Assembly (NCBI RefSeq): GCF_019334565.1
Contig: NZ_CP079724.1
Coordinates: 1,447,001 to 1,511,000, forward strand
Direction of reading: 5' to 3'
DNA length: 64,000 nt
Source: Streptococcus oralis
GTDB taxonomy: Bacteria > Bacillota > Bacilli > Lactobacillales > Streptococcaceae
The notes under the pieces are model-generated. The model saw nothing but the letters and a program-made list of their open reading frames with translations. It did no database searches and was not told the DNA's origin. Of the stretch, positions 17,006 through 25,084 are shown one piece after another (the first letter of the stretch is position 1; every line of letters starts with the position of its first letter). The translations under genes were made by a program, and so were the position numbers.

Positions 17006-18943
17006 CTATATAAACATATCCCGCAAGAGTTTCTTTTTCAAAGTCTCAAGCTGAGAAATTTTTTCTTGATGAGAATTGATGAGGTTATCAAGGTTAGAGA
17101 AATAGGAGCCGATAGCACGTTGTTCCTCCATAGAAGGATAGTGTAAGACAACTTTTTCTAAATCGTTATTTCTTAAGTGTACGACTGACTTCCCTTGTGC
17201 TCTTTTAATCAATTCTTTCTGTTGACTTCCATTTGAAATAGTTAAAGCTAAGAAAATAGAGTCCACTTTATTTTCATCTGGATAGATTATATTTAAATCA
17301 CCACCCAAAATAATTCCTGATTTCTCAACAACTGATGCTCTTGAAATATCTTCTGCAGTTTCACCAGATGCTGGAACTATAACTTCTCCACCTTTACTAA
17401 TCACAGTATTTACTTTTACTGATGTGACAAAAGTGTTAACTTTAGAAATTATAGTTTGATAATTAGTATAAAGTCGACCATATAGAATTATCTCTTTGCC
17501 CGAATTAACCAAATCATTTTTGGTATAACCATTCCCTTTAGAAAAACTAGCTAATTCTTTTAAAGTTTGAACTTCCCACTCACCTTCAAATCCATCCAAG
17601 CGAATCTCAGGTACCGTATGTCCAGTCTTCGGAAACATCTTTGAGAGCATGGTCGCCTTGAGAGATTGGTAGTTGGCGAGATTGTCCTTGTAGCTAGACA
17701 GAAGGTCATCGAGGGTGTGGAAGAGGGAGCCGATGGCGGATTGTTCGTCTTGACTTGGTAAATAAATTTCAGCTGATTTTATATCACTTGAATTAATGCT
17801 CTCAAAAGTTGAACCTGTAGAAAATTTTGCCCAATAATTTGTTTGCTTCATCCTTGACAATAATTGAAATATAAACTCATTTCCTCTTATTGCCGCTACC
17901 CCACGTCCGATAACAACATTATAATCTGTCTTACCTATATCTCCAACAGGTGCTCGAACACTTAATATAAAATCACCTTTTTCAGCTAACTTTGTAATCT
18001 GTGTTGTCCAGACTCTTGGGACAACCCTACCATTCTGCATATCTGCATTACCTTGTACTAATATATAATCATTTGGATTATCAGTATAGTTTTTACTATC
18101 GGGTGATTGCCCCATAATTATTTCGACAGTTTTTCCAAGGCTTTGGCGAATCCATTCATCATTAAAGCTACTATTTCTATATTTAGGAACTTTTTTGGAA
18201 TAAGATTCTCTTAATGATTTGAGTTCTTCTTCATAACCAAACAATGAAATTTCTTTACTATCATTCCCTTCAATATTAGAGCAAGAGTTGCATGTTTGTT
18301 CTCGGTAAACAACTTGCAGAAAATTCTCTTTACTAGATAAAGCATAATCTAGCAAATTACTCTTGTATAAGTAAACATAAATAGAGCATGCTTCAGCTTG
18401 ACAATTTTTTGATTTATTTGGATTAAATTCTATATCAGTAAATGTATCATAATTTATAATTTGATTAGCCAAGAATTGGTTTTTGTGAAGAGAGTTAATA
18501 TAAAGCCAATTATAAAAAAATGTTTGAGGTTTTAGTGGAAATATTTGACCAAAAGATTCAAAAGAAACTAATTCATCAACTTGGTGAAGTTTACCAATAT
18601 ACTTTTTTAATTCTTTTGACGTCATTTGATCTATCAAGTGCAGTTGAGAGCCACCTCGCCTAAATTTCTTACTCCCTTGAAAAATCTGTTCAACAGAAAA
18701 CTCTTTTCCAGATTTTAAAATTACATTTAAGTTAAATGCACTAGCTTGTCTACCTATTTCGTCAAGAGATTTACTAGATACTTCTAGTATCTTTCTACCT
18801 GGAAAATTCCTAATAATACTATTATGCAAGGATTGAATTGACTTTTGTTTTTGAGACAAAGAAAATCCTGTGAAAAACTCAAAATCAATCATGTGCTTTT
18901 TATACCCAAAAGCATCTCCATAAAATACTGGTCTATAAGCCAT
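17006..18943 (-). CDS. hsdS: NADAR antitoxin - HsdS specificity subunit fusion
   Basis: One open frame of 645 codons with two complete parts. Residues 1 to about 215 match DarT1-associated NADAR antitoxins: MAYRPVF, FEFFTGFSLSQKQKSIQSLH (21-40), SVEQIFQGSKKF (83-94), FFYNWLYINSL and TDIEFNPNKSKNCQA (169-183). NADAR enzymes remove ADP-ribose from guanine (known). Residues 250-645 are a full HsdS: PKYRNSSFNDEW start, TRD1 (about 260-395), central repeat QSAIGSLFHTLDDLLSSY, TRD2 (451-605) and the C-terminal repeat EEQRAIGSYFSNLDNL. The linker 216-250 contains no Met. Start ATG 18943 has AGGGAG in the darT end, 2 bases away. The antitoxin should thus be carried on the DNA-recognition subunit. Confidence 0.85.
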   Translation of the reverse strand: MAYRPVFYGDAFGYKKHMIDFEFFTGFSLSQKQKSIQSLHNSIIRNFPGRKILEVSSKSLDEIGRQASAFNLNVILKSGKEFSVEQIFQGSKKFRRGGSQLHLIDQMTSKELKKYIGKLHQVDELVSFESFGQIFPLKPQTFFYNWLYINSLHKNQFLANQIINYDTFTDIEFNPNKSKNCQAEACSIYVYLYKSNLLDYALSSKENFLQVVYREQTCNSCSNIEGNDSKEISLFGYEEELKSLRESYSKKVPKYRNSSFNDEWIRQSLGKTVEIIMGQSPDSKNYTDNPNDYILVQGNADMQNGRVVPRVWTTQITKLAEKGDFILSVRAPVGDIGKTDYNVVIGRGVAAIRGNEFIFQLLSRMKQTNYWAKFSTGSTFESINSSDIKSAEIYLPSQDEQSAIGSLFHTLDDLLSSYKDNLANYQSLKATMLSKMFPKTGHTVPEIRLDGFEGEWEVQTLKELASFSKGNGYTKNDLVNSGKEIILYGRLYTNYQTIISKVNTFVTSVKVNTVISKGGEVIVPASGETAEDISRASVVEKSGIILGGDLNIIYPDENKVDSIFLALTISNGSQQKELIKRAQGKSVVHLRNNDLEKVVLHYPSMEEQRAIGSYFSNLDNLINSHQEKISQLETLKKKLLRDMFI

Positions 18944-18945
18944 CT

Positions 18946-19605
18946 TTACTCCCTATAATCATTTAAATTTACTGGAAAGTCGAATGGAACTCTTCCACTA
19001 TTTAACCATCTAAGTGTCTTGTAACTATCAAATAAATCTGTTGATTGTCTTAACTCAATATTTGCTTGATTTACTAATTTAAAGATATCATCGTCAAAAA
19101 AATTTTCATGAAAAATAATAGCTTCAATTTGGCTAACTGGAATGCACTCTTTTATCAATACTTCTGCCTGTAAATTAGAAGGGATACTAGAAATCCATTT
19201 AGAATTCCTATCCCATCCATCATTCAGAAATATAGATTCATAAGCTTCAACTCCATCACTCACATATTTACCACATTCCTTAGCTGCATTGACAGGGCAA
19301 AACAGGCTTGTATCGTCAATAATATAAGGATTAATTTTAAAGATAATCCAGTCTTCAATATTCGTTCCGGTTTTCTGTACCATGTTATTCAAACAATATG
19401 TATTAGGTAATTCTACAGATGTACATACGTACTCTGTATAACCATCAGCTCTATCTTTATCATTCCATTTACTATAAGGAATATTTCTTGATGACAAAAT
19501 ACCATTTTTTAGTATATTACTTAAATTTGAAACATGTGTGAAATGACAAAGCCTATGGATTTGTCTAGATTTAGTAATTAAATCATATGGATTGTTATAA
19601 GGCAT
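18946..19605 (-). CDS. darT: DarT-type DNA ADP-ribosyltransferase toxin
   Basis: A 219-residue toxin of the DarT (DUF4433-like) family, which transfers ADP-ribose from NAD+ to a base in single-stranded DNA and blocks replication. Seen: HFTHVSNLSNILKNGIL (residues 21-37) as the NAD-binding entrance, EYVCTSVELPN (58-68), SLFCPVNAAKECG (100-112), and NLQAEVLIKECIP (144-156) with Glu148 as the likely catalytic glutamate. Pairing with a NADAR domain points to the DarT1 branch, reported to modify guanine rather than thymine. All key motifs are intact, so the toxin is probably active and needs the fused antitoxin encoded 2 bases downstream. Confidence 0.83.
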   Translation of the reverse strand: MPYNNPYDLITKSRQIHRLCHFTHVSNLSNILKNGILSSRNIPYSKWNDKDRADGYTEYVCTSVELPNTYCLNNMVQKTGTNIEDWIIFKINPYIIDDTSLFCPVNAAKECGKYVSDGVEAYESIFLNDGWDRNSKWISSIPSNLQAEVLIKECIPVSQIEAIIFHENFFDDDIFKLVNQANIELRQSTDLFDSYKTLRWLNSGRVPFDFPVNLNDYRE

Positions 19606-19865
19606 TTTTTATCCTCCACTTTATAAATTATTTTAGTATAAAATCACTTATTTCTCAAAATATTCTAGAAATTTATCTCCAAATATTTCTTTAAAACCAT
19701 TCAACAATTCCTGCATATATTTCTTATTTCTCAGTCTCCCATAAAACTAAGTCTTACATCAAATAAAATAATAGTCTTTTCATATTGTTTACAAAGATAT
19801 TTTAATTAATCCTTGGTAGAGATATATTTTTGTTCTACTAAAATTATACCATGAATCCACCAAAA
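19606..19865 (-). promoter_or_regulatory. darT promoter and long leader
   Basis: No convincing gene. On the minus strand an extended -10 TGGTATAAT (19843-19851) follows the DUF6261 terminator and would give a leader of about 235 nt. A second -10-like TATACT lies about 30 bases before darT. A 22-codon open frame (19648-19716) lacks a ribosome site. An independent promoter means the toxin and the NADAR-HsdS fusion can be expressed apart from hsdR. Confidence 0.5.
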
Positions 19866-19900
19866 AACGCCTTTAGATAATAATATATCTAAAGACGTTT
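19866..19900. terminator. Terminator between DUF6261 gene and darT
   Basis: Fourteen-base arms AACGCCTTTAGATA (19866-19879) and TATCTAAAGACGTT (19886-19899), with one G-U, and runs of A/T on both sides. It ends minus-strand transcription 6 bases after the DUF6261 stop codon. Confidence 0.9.
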
Positions 19901-19905
19901 ATTTT

Positions 19906-20667
19906 TTATCCTGCCACTTGTGTCGCTTCTTCTGTTTTCACTTTCTTCTCCTTCTTATTGAAACCAGTCAATCGTCGCTTACTATCTCGGATTGTATTCA
20001 GGTCTTTAAGGAGTTTAGTCAGGTGTTCTTTTTCTGGATAGGCTTCTGCACTGGCTGCGGTATAGCGCATAAAGAGATCGTAGATACTGGTTAGTTCGGT
20101 ACGGACTTGTCTGGTCTTGCCGACTTCCTTGGCAGACTTATGCGCACGCGCCTGACTTTCCACCTTATCATAGTCTTCCTGCGCACTGATCACCGCCTGT
20201 AGCATAGGTGTCAGTCCTAGGCTGGTCACTGCCGTGTGGTAGGGTTCTTCACTGAGGGTTTTGAGCAAACTCTTGATTTCTGCCGTTTCCACATCATTGC
20301 TGTGCTTGGTGATATCCTTGTACTTGGCAAAGACTGGTTTCAAGATCTCATGAGCTTCTTTGAGTTTGGTCTCCTTGATCTTAGCAAATCCTCGATGAAG
20401 AGTAAAGAGACCGACTAGGGCGCTGTCACGATTGCGATCGACTTCGGTCAGGTTCGTCGCCTCTTTCTTTTCTACGATAGCGAGTTGGCCTTGGAAGTCT
20501 GCTAGCTTGCTCTTGAAGGAATCAAGGTGCTTACTATACATAGTCTCGTCCTTATGAGCCTTAGCAAAAACTTCTAGTACTTGACCCGTGTCTACCATGA
20601 GACTTTCAAACTCACGGTTGGTAAAGTTGGTATAGCTTAGCGGACGGATATTGAATATTTTTGTCAT
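19906..20667 (-). CDS. DUF6261-type protein
   Basis: A 253-residue soluble, mostly helical protein starting MTKIFNIRPLSYTNFTNREFESLM, consistent with the DUF6261 family. It is rich in Lys, Glu and Ala with long charged helices and a lysine-rich C-terminus (KKEKKVKTEE). No catalytic motif is visible. ATG 20667 has AAAGG upstream; the frame is open 16 codons further but without a ribosome site. It lies between hsdR and darT, closed by its own strong terminator. Function unknown; membership of the defence island is by position only. Confidence 0.6.
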   Translation of the reverse strand: MTKIFNIRPLSYTNFTNREFESLMVDTGQVLEVFAKAHKDETMYSKHLDSFKSKLADFQGQLAIVEKKEATNLTEVDRNRDSALVGLFTLHRGFAKIKETKLKEAHEILKPVFAKYKDITKHSNDVETAEIKSLLKTLSEEPYHTAVTSLGLTPMLQAVISAQEDYDKVESQARAHKSAKEVGKTRQVRTELTSIYDLFMRYTAASAEAYPEKEHLTKLLKDLNTIRDSKRRLTGFNKKEKKVKTEEATQVAG

Positions 20668-20692
20668 GATGATAACCTTTCTATTTAACGAA

Positions 20693-20908
20693 TCATTTCG
20701 TTTTTTCTTTATCAAATAAAGACTGGATTAGTTCTGGAAGATAGACCTGTTTTTGATCTGTTTTTACAATGCTTCCTTGTCTAGGAGGTTGAATCAAAGG
20801 TCTATCCTTTCTTACATAGACTTGAAGCAATACACAGACCAAAAATAGGAGTCCCCATAGAGGAAGGGCCGATAGAAAACTCTCCTCATTTTCTTTATCT
20901 TTCTTCAT
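20693..20908 (-). CDS. Small single-pass membrane protein
   Basis: A 71-residue protein with a charged N-terminus (MKKDKENEE), one hydrophobic segment (about 13-31, ALPLWGLLFLVCVLLQVYV) and a polar C-terminal tail. No family recognised. The start follows AAAGGAG with normal spacing. It precedes the DUF6261 gene by 25 bases and is probably cotranscribed. In the RM locus it might anchor or regulate its neighbour, but nothing in the sequence shows this. Confidence 0.6.
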   Translation of the reverse strand: MKKDKENEESFLSALPLWGLLFLVCVLLQVYVRKDRPLIQPPRQGSIVKTDQKQVYLPELIQSLFDKEKTK

Positions 20909-21047
20909 CAGATTTCTCCTTTAAGTTGATAAGACAATTCTAACAAATAGCAAAGAACTTATGACACTCATCCGCTCAACTGTCTACTTTATCATCCCAA
21001 CAGCACTTTTTTGGGCTATTTTTTACTTTTATAGAATAAATCCGTCA

Positions 21048-21101
21048 TTTCAAAAACAAAAATCCCTATCTGACTGGAAATACACTCCGTCTGTCAGATA
21101 G
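21048..21101 (-). terminator. Possible terminator downstream of hsdR
   Basis: Perfect 9-base arms CTATCTGAC (21066-21074) and GTCAGATAG (21093-21101) around an 18-base loop, with GGGATTTTTGTTTTTG following on the minus strand. It stands 214 bases after the hsdR stop, beyond the palindrome array, so the array would be in the hsdR 3' untranslated RNA. The large loop makes this moderate. Confidence 0.55.
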
Positions 21102-21130
21102 AGACTCTTACTATTTTCAGATTTTAACTT

Positions 21131-21311
21131 TTCTAGCCTTAGAATACATCTAAACTTTAGGAAAGACGACTATTCGAAAGTTCGAAGACCCCAAAACTTT
21201 CTCAGATAGACTATTCGAAGCTTAGAATACTCATAAATTTATGTATTTCTTATCATTCTAAGTTTAGAATGCATATAAACCTTAGGAAGTCTATGTCTTC
21301 GAAACTTAGAA
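21131..21311. repeat. Five phased 14-bp palindromes, 41-42 bp period
   Basis: Five inverted-repeat motifs of pattern TTCKARNNTTMGAA lie at 21131-21144, 21173-21186, 21214-21227, 21256-21269 and 21298-21311, with start-to-start distances of 42, 41, 42 and 42. The 27-28 bp between them are degenerate copies of one another (for example ATCTAAACTTTAGGAA versus ATATAAACCTTAGGAA). It is therefore a worn 42-bp tandem repeat whose palindrome is best kept. The array ends 3 bases from the hsdR stop codon. A period of four helical turns would place all sites on one DNA face. Confidence 0.85.
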
Positions 21312-21314
21312 GGA

Positions 21315-24308
21315 CTATCTCCCCACCCTCAACGGCTCAATCACTTCTTCGACAAGTTGCTTATAGGCTTCCTTGATTTGTTTTTTATAGAGGAGAGGAT
21401 TGAGGGCGTCTGCCACTTCTATCTTATAGTCCTGATAACGCTGGCTCTTGGTCAGCTGGCTCTCTCCTAGTTGTTTTTTGGCTCCCTTGCGGTAGTGTTC
21501 GACATAGTAACGGAGTTCATCCTCTCCGACATACCAACGCTTGCTAAAGACTTGGATGTGTTGCTGGATAACCGCCTCGATCATCTGATCCAAGATATTT
21601 GCGATAGACTGACCACGATAGCTTTCTGGATTTGCTTGGACTTCTCTCCACAGTTCAGTGATAATCTGGGCAAGATTGGGGTTAGTCTTCTCCAGACTTT
21701 GGATATAGGTATCCACCGCTTCTCTATCTTGAGCGCTTAGGTTCTTTTCTTGACTCTGACCTTGCTCGATCAGACTTTGGATTAAGGTTAGGATATAGGC
21801 ATAGTTGATCTCATCCACTTGGATAGACTCTAGTTCATAGTGGATATCAAGGGGTTCCCCATCCTCATCACCATCATCTCTTCGGCTTTTTAATTCTGCA
21901 AGGATATTTTGATAAAAGCCTAGATAGTTTTCCAATTCTTCTGCGCTTAGTCCTGTCTGGGCGTAAATTTCTTCCTCATCATACTCTTTATACACTCGGA
22001 TAGAGGCTAGATATTTATCAAAGACTTGATAGGCCTTGGCGAGCTTTCTCAACTCAGGTGTAGAAATTTGCTCGATTTGAAGCCCTTCTTCCGGATCATC
22101 TGTGATGAGATTTTGGAAATCACTGCAACTCCGCAAAAAGTTTCTCTTTTCCTCTTCCCAGCTAGGCGCTAGAACCTCATTTTCTCCACCATTTGAGTAG
22201 AGCTTGAGGGCATTGTCCACCGCTTCCTTAAAAGCTAGAGGCTTTTGGAAGGTGATGATATGACCATAGGTCTTACTAGAATCAAAAATACGGTTGGTTC
22301 GACTAAAGGCCTGAATCAGATCCTGTGGTTGCATGGGCTTTCTGTCAATAAAGAGGGTCGATAGACAAGGCGCATCAAATCCTGTTAAGAGACGATTGAC
22401 CACGATAACCAAGTCCAACTGCTCATTGCGATAGAGGTATTTATCCTGTTTCCTAGCTAGACGGTTATTGACATCGGTGTTAAAGCCACGAAGATCCGCC
22501 ATGGTAAAGTGAGTATCAAACTCTTGGTTGTAGTCCTCTAAGACCTGCTTCATGTGGTCTTGGTTGGCTCTTGACTCTTCTTCATTTTCCGTAACGGAGT
22601 AGGTGATGGTCGCCTTTGGAAAGTCTGGAAGGACCTGCTTGACCCTCTCAGATACCTTGACACGTGTCTGACCAGCCTTGACTCGTTTGAGCAAGTCATA
22701 GTAGGCTTGGGCTTGAGGGATGGATTTGACGGTTAGGATGGCATTGTAGGTCTTACCTACTCCCTTTTGGAAGCCTAGCTGTTGGCGGGATTTATTGATA
22801 ATGGCATCCAAGACTTCCAGCATGTGCTCCTCATTCTCATAGACGCTATCAGGTATTTCATTTTCAGACTGGTCTGTGATGAGGGTATTGCGATAGTCTA
22901 CCTTAAAGCCTAAGACAGCTCCGTCATGGATGGCTTCCTTGACTGTATACTCATGGAGACGGTCTCCATACTGTTGCTGGGTGGTTTGGGCGAGGTCGCC
23001 GACCTGCTGGCGTTTATTTTCCTTAAAGATAGGCGTTCCTGTAAATCCATACCAGAGGGACTGAGGGAAAAAGGCTTTAATGTCTTTTTGTGTTTGTTGT
23101 GTCACTGCACGGTGGCATTCATCCACGACAAAGGCCACGCGGAGTCCCTTGATTTTGTCCGCATCTCTTTGGTAAAGACCTTGGTCAAATTTGCGCATCA
23201 TGGTGGTGATTTTCTGGATAGTGGTCACCACGACCCGCTTATCATTACTTCCTAAGCGCTTGACCAAATCATGAGTATTATCCGTCTCATCGATATCAAT
23301 GACATCATTGGTTGCATAGGAGAGAAAAGATGAAGTGGTCTGTTGGTCCAAGTCCCTGCGGTCAACGACAAAAATCGTCTTTTGGATGGATGGAATCTGG
23401 AGGAGATTCCGAGCCACCTTATAAGAAGTCAGAGTCTTTCCTGAACCTGTCGTATGCCAAACATAGCCTGATGCTTGCTGGCGTGAAGCTTCCTGCACCG
23501 CTTCGATAGCATGGATCTGATAAGGACGCAAGAGGATGAGAGATTTTTTGCTATCATCAATGACAGAATACTGCATGACCATCTGGTGAGCACGAGGGAT
23601 AGAAAGTACTTCGTGGGCAAAGCTGGTCAAGTTTGTCACAGGATGATTGTCCTTATCTACCCACTTGGTTAGAAATTGCTTGTTGAGTTTATTTTCACGA
23701 GCTGCAGCGATATAGCGAGTATCTACTTTGTTGGTCACAACAAACATCTGCAAGCTAGAGTAGATACCACGGAATTTCCCTTCACGGTCATATTTTTTTA
23801 TCTGATGAAAGGCATCGACAAATGCTGCTTGGGAACTCTTGAGCTCGATTTGAATCATGGGTAAGCCGTTAATGAGAAGAGTAACATCCAGTCTGCGGTC
23901 TTGATCCAGAGGATTTACTTTTTCGCGTTGGACTTGATTGACAACTTCGTAGCTAGACTTACCTGCTGCGATATTGTCACGCCAAATGACTGACAAACGG
24001 ATGGTGCCTAGACTCGCATCTTCTCTTTGAACTTCGACTTTGGCAATGCCATTTTCACCGACCAACCACTTAGCAGCATCATAGTAGCTGACAAAGTTGA
24101 GTTGGTTCTGAATCTGGCGTTTTTCCTGATCAGTCAAGGGATGATCTGCTAGTAGAGCAACATTGTTTTGAGCCAGTTTCTCAAAGAAATTGTCCCATAG
24201 TTGTTCTTCTGTTTTGAGGTCTTCTCTATAAGTCCATTGACTTTCCCCAGTTACCAGTTGGGTGATTAGTTGTTCTTCTATCTCCAGTTCTGGTTTTACT
24301 TGCATCAT
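21315..24308 (-). CDS. hsdR: Type I restriction enzyme motor/nuclease subunit, HsdR
   Basis: ATP-driven translocase and nuclease of the restriction complex. The 997 residues hold the N-terminal nuclease fold with the [11 protein letters not shown] (E-x-K) motif near 155, helicase motif [14 protein letters not shown] (about 285), motif II VDECHRA, motif III FTGTPIF, motif [12 protein letters not shown], and the C-terminal HsdR helical domain. The start at 24308 has AAAGGAG; a second ATG follows immediately. An extended -10 TGTTATAAT sits about 35 bases upstream, divergent from the TVP38 gene. hsdR has its own promoter and lies 2.4 kb from hsdS and 6.5 kb from hsdM. Confidence 0.96.
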   Translation of the reverse strand: MMQVKPELEIEEQLITQLVTGESQWTYREDLKTEEQLWDNFFEKLAQNNVALLADHPLTDQEKRQIQNQLNFVSYYDAAKWLVGENGIAKVEVQREDASLGTIRLSVIWRDNIAAGKSSYEVVNQVQREKVNPLDQDRRLDVTLLINGLPMIQIELKSSQAAFVDAFHQIKKYDREGKFRGIYSSLQMFVVTNKVDTRYIAAARENKLNKQFLTKWVDKDNHPVTNLTSFAHEVLSIPRAHQMVMQYSVIDDSKKSLILLRPYQIHAIEAVQEASRQQASGYVWHTTGSGKTLTSYKVARNLLQIPSIQKTIFVVDRRDLDQQTTSSFLSYATNDVIDIDETDNTHDLVKRLGSNDKRVVVTTIQKITTMMRKFDQGLYQRDADKIKGLRVAFVVDECHRAVTQQTQKDIKAFFPQSLWYGFTGTPIFKENKRQQVGDLAQTTQQQYGDRLHEYTVKEAIHDGAVLGFKVDYRNTLITDQSENEIPDSVYENEEHMLEVLDAIINKSRQQLGFQKGVGKTYNAILTVKSIPQAQAYYDLLKRVKAGQTRVKVSERVKQVLPDFPKATITYSVTENEEESRANQDHMKQVLEDYNQEFDTHFTMADLRGFNTDVNNRLARKQDKYLYRNEQLDLVIVVNRLLTGFDAPCLSTLFIDRKPMQPQDLIQAFSRTNRIFDSSKTYGHIITFQKPLAFKEAVDNALKLYSNGGENEVLAPSWEEEKRNFLRSCSDFQNLITDDPEEGLQIEQISTPELRKLAKAYQVFDKYLASIRVYKEYDEEEIYAQTGLSAEELENYLGFYQNILAELKSRRDDGDEDGEPLDIHYELESIQVDEINYAYILTLIQSLIEQGQSQEKNLSAQDREAVDTYIQSLEKTNPNLAQIITELWREVQANPESYRGQSIANILDQMIEAVIQQHIQVFSKRWYVGEDELRYYVEHYRKGAKKQLGESQLTKSQRYQDYKIEVADALNPLLYKKQIKEAYKQLVEEVIEPLRVGR

Positions 24309-24420
24309 TCTCTCCTTTAACGATGTTCTACTTTCTTCATTATAACATGTTTATCATTAAATTCCCCCTTCTTTTGCAAAATATGGTATAGTAGAATCAT
24401 ACTATCTATGAGGAGTTTAC

Positions 24421-25038
24421 ATGTCACAGGATAAGCAATTGAAAGCTGTTTCTCCCCTTCTACAGCAAGTCATCAATATCTCATCTATCGTCGGGGGAGT
24501 CGGCACCTTGATTTTCTGTATTTGGGCCTATCAGGCGGGTGTTTTACAGTCCAAGGAAACCCTATCGGCCTTTATCCAGCAAGCTGGGGTTTGGGGGCCA
24601 CCACTCTTTATCTTTTTACAGATTCTACAAACCGTTGTTCCGATTATTCCGGGAGCTTTGACCTCAGTGGCTGGGGTCTTTATTTACGGCCACATCATTG
24701 GGACTATCTATAACTATATCGGCATCGTGATTGGCTGTGCCATTATCTTTTACCTCGTGCGCCTCTACGGAGCCGCCTTTGTCCAGTCAGTCGTCAGCAA
24801 GCGCACCTATGACAAATACATCGGCTGGCTTGATAAGGGCAATCGCTTCGATCGTTTCTTTATCTTTATGATGATTTGGCCAGTTAGCCCCGCTGACTTT
24901 CTCTGCATGCTGGCTGCCCTCACCAAGATGACCTTCAAGCGCTATATGATTATCATCATTTTGACCAAGCCCTTTACCCTAGTGGTTTATACTTATGGCT
25001 TGACCTATATTATTGATTTCTTCTGGCAGATGTTTTAA
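24421..25038 (+). CDS. TVP38/TMEM64 (VTT domain) membrane protein
   Basis: A 205-residue integral membrane protein of the TVP38/TMEM64 branch of the DedA superfamily, thought to act in membrane lipid handling. Seen: several hydrophobic segments and the reentrant-loop motifs IPGALTSVAGVFIYGHIIGTI (about 76-96, proline/glycine rich) and MMIWPVSPADFLCMLAALTKM (around 150). Start ATG 24421 follows GAGGAG, with an extended -10 TGGTATAGT upstream. It is a single-gene plus-strand unit between hsdR and scrK and marks the right border of the defence island. Confidence 0.8.
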   Translation: MSQDKQLKAVSPLLQQVINISSIVGGVGTLIFCIWAYQAGVLQSKETLSAFIQQAGVWGPPLFIFLQILQTVVPIIPGALTSVAGVFIYGHIIGTIYNYIGIVIGCAIIFYLVRLYGAAFVQSVVSKRTYDKYIGWLDKGNRFDRFFIFMMIWPVSPADFLCMLAALTKMTFKRYMIIIILTKPFTLVVYTYGLTYIIDFFWQMF

Positions 25039-25043
25039 GAATC

Positions 25044-25079
25044 GAAAAATCCGTTTGGTTTCCCAAGCGGATATTTTCT
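25044..25079. terminator. Bidirectional terminator between TVP38 gene and scrK
   Basis: Ten-base arms ATCCGTTTGG (25049-25058) and CCAAGCGGAT (25063-25072) with A-rich left and T-rich right flanks. It serves both converging genes. Confidence 0.85.
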
Positions 25080-25084
25080 TTGTT

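Noticed and set aside
19648..19716. A 22-codon open frame (MQELLNGFKEIFGDKFLEYFEK) on the minus strand in the darT leader
   Set aside because: It has no ribosome site and very high AT content; possibly the tail of a lost gene, but not supportable as a gene.
21131..21311. Small CRISPR array
   Set aside because: The 14-bp repeats are too short and variable, the 27-28 bp between them are related to one another rather than unique, and no cas genes are present. A worn 42-bp tandem repeat fits better.
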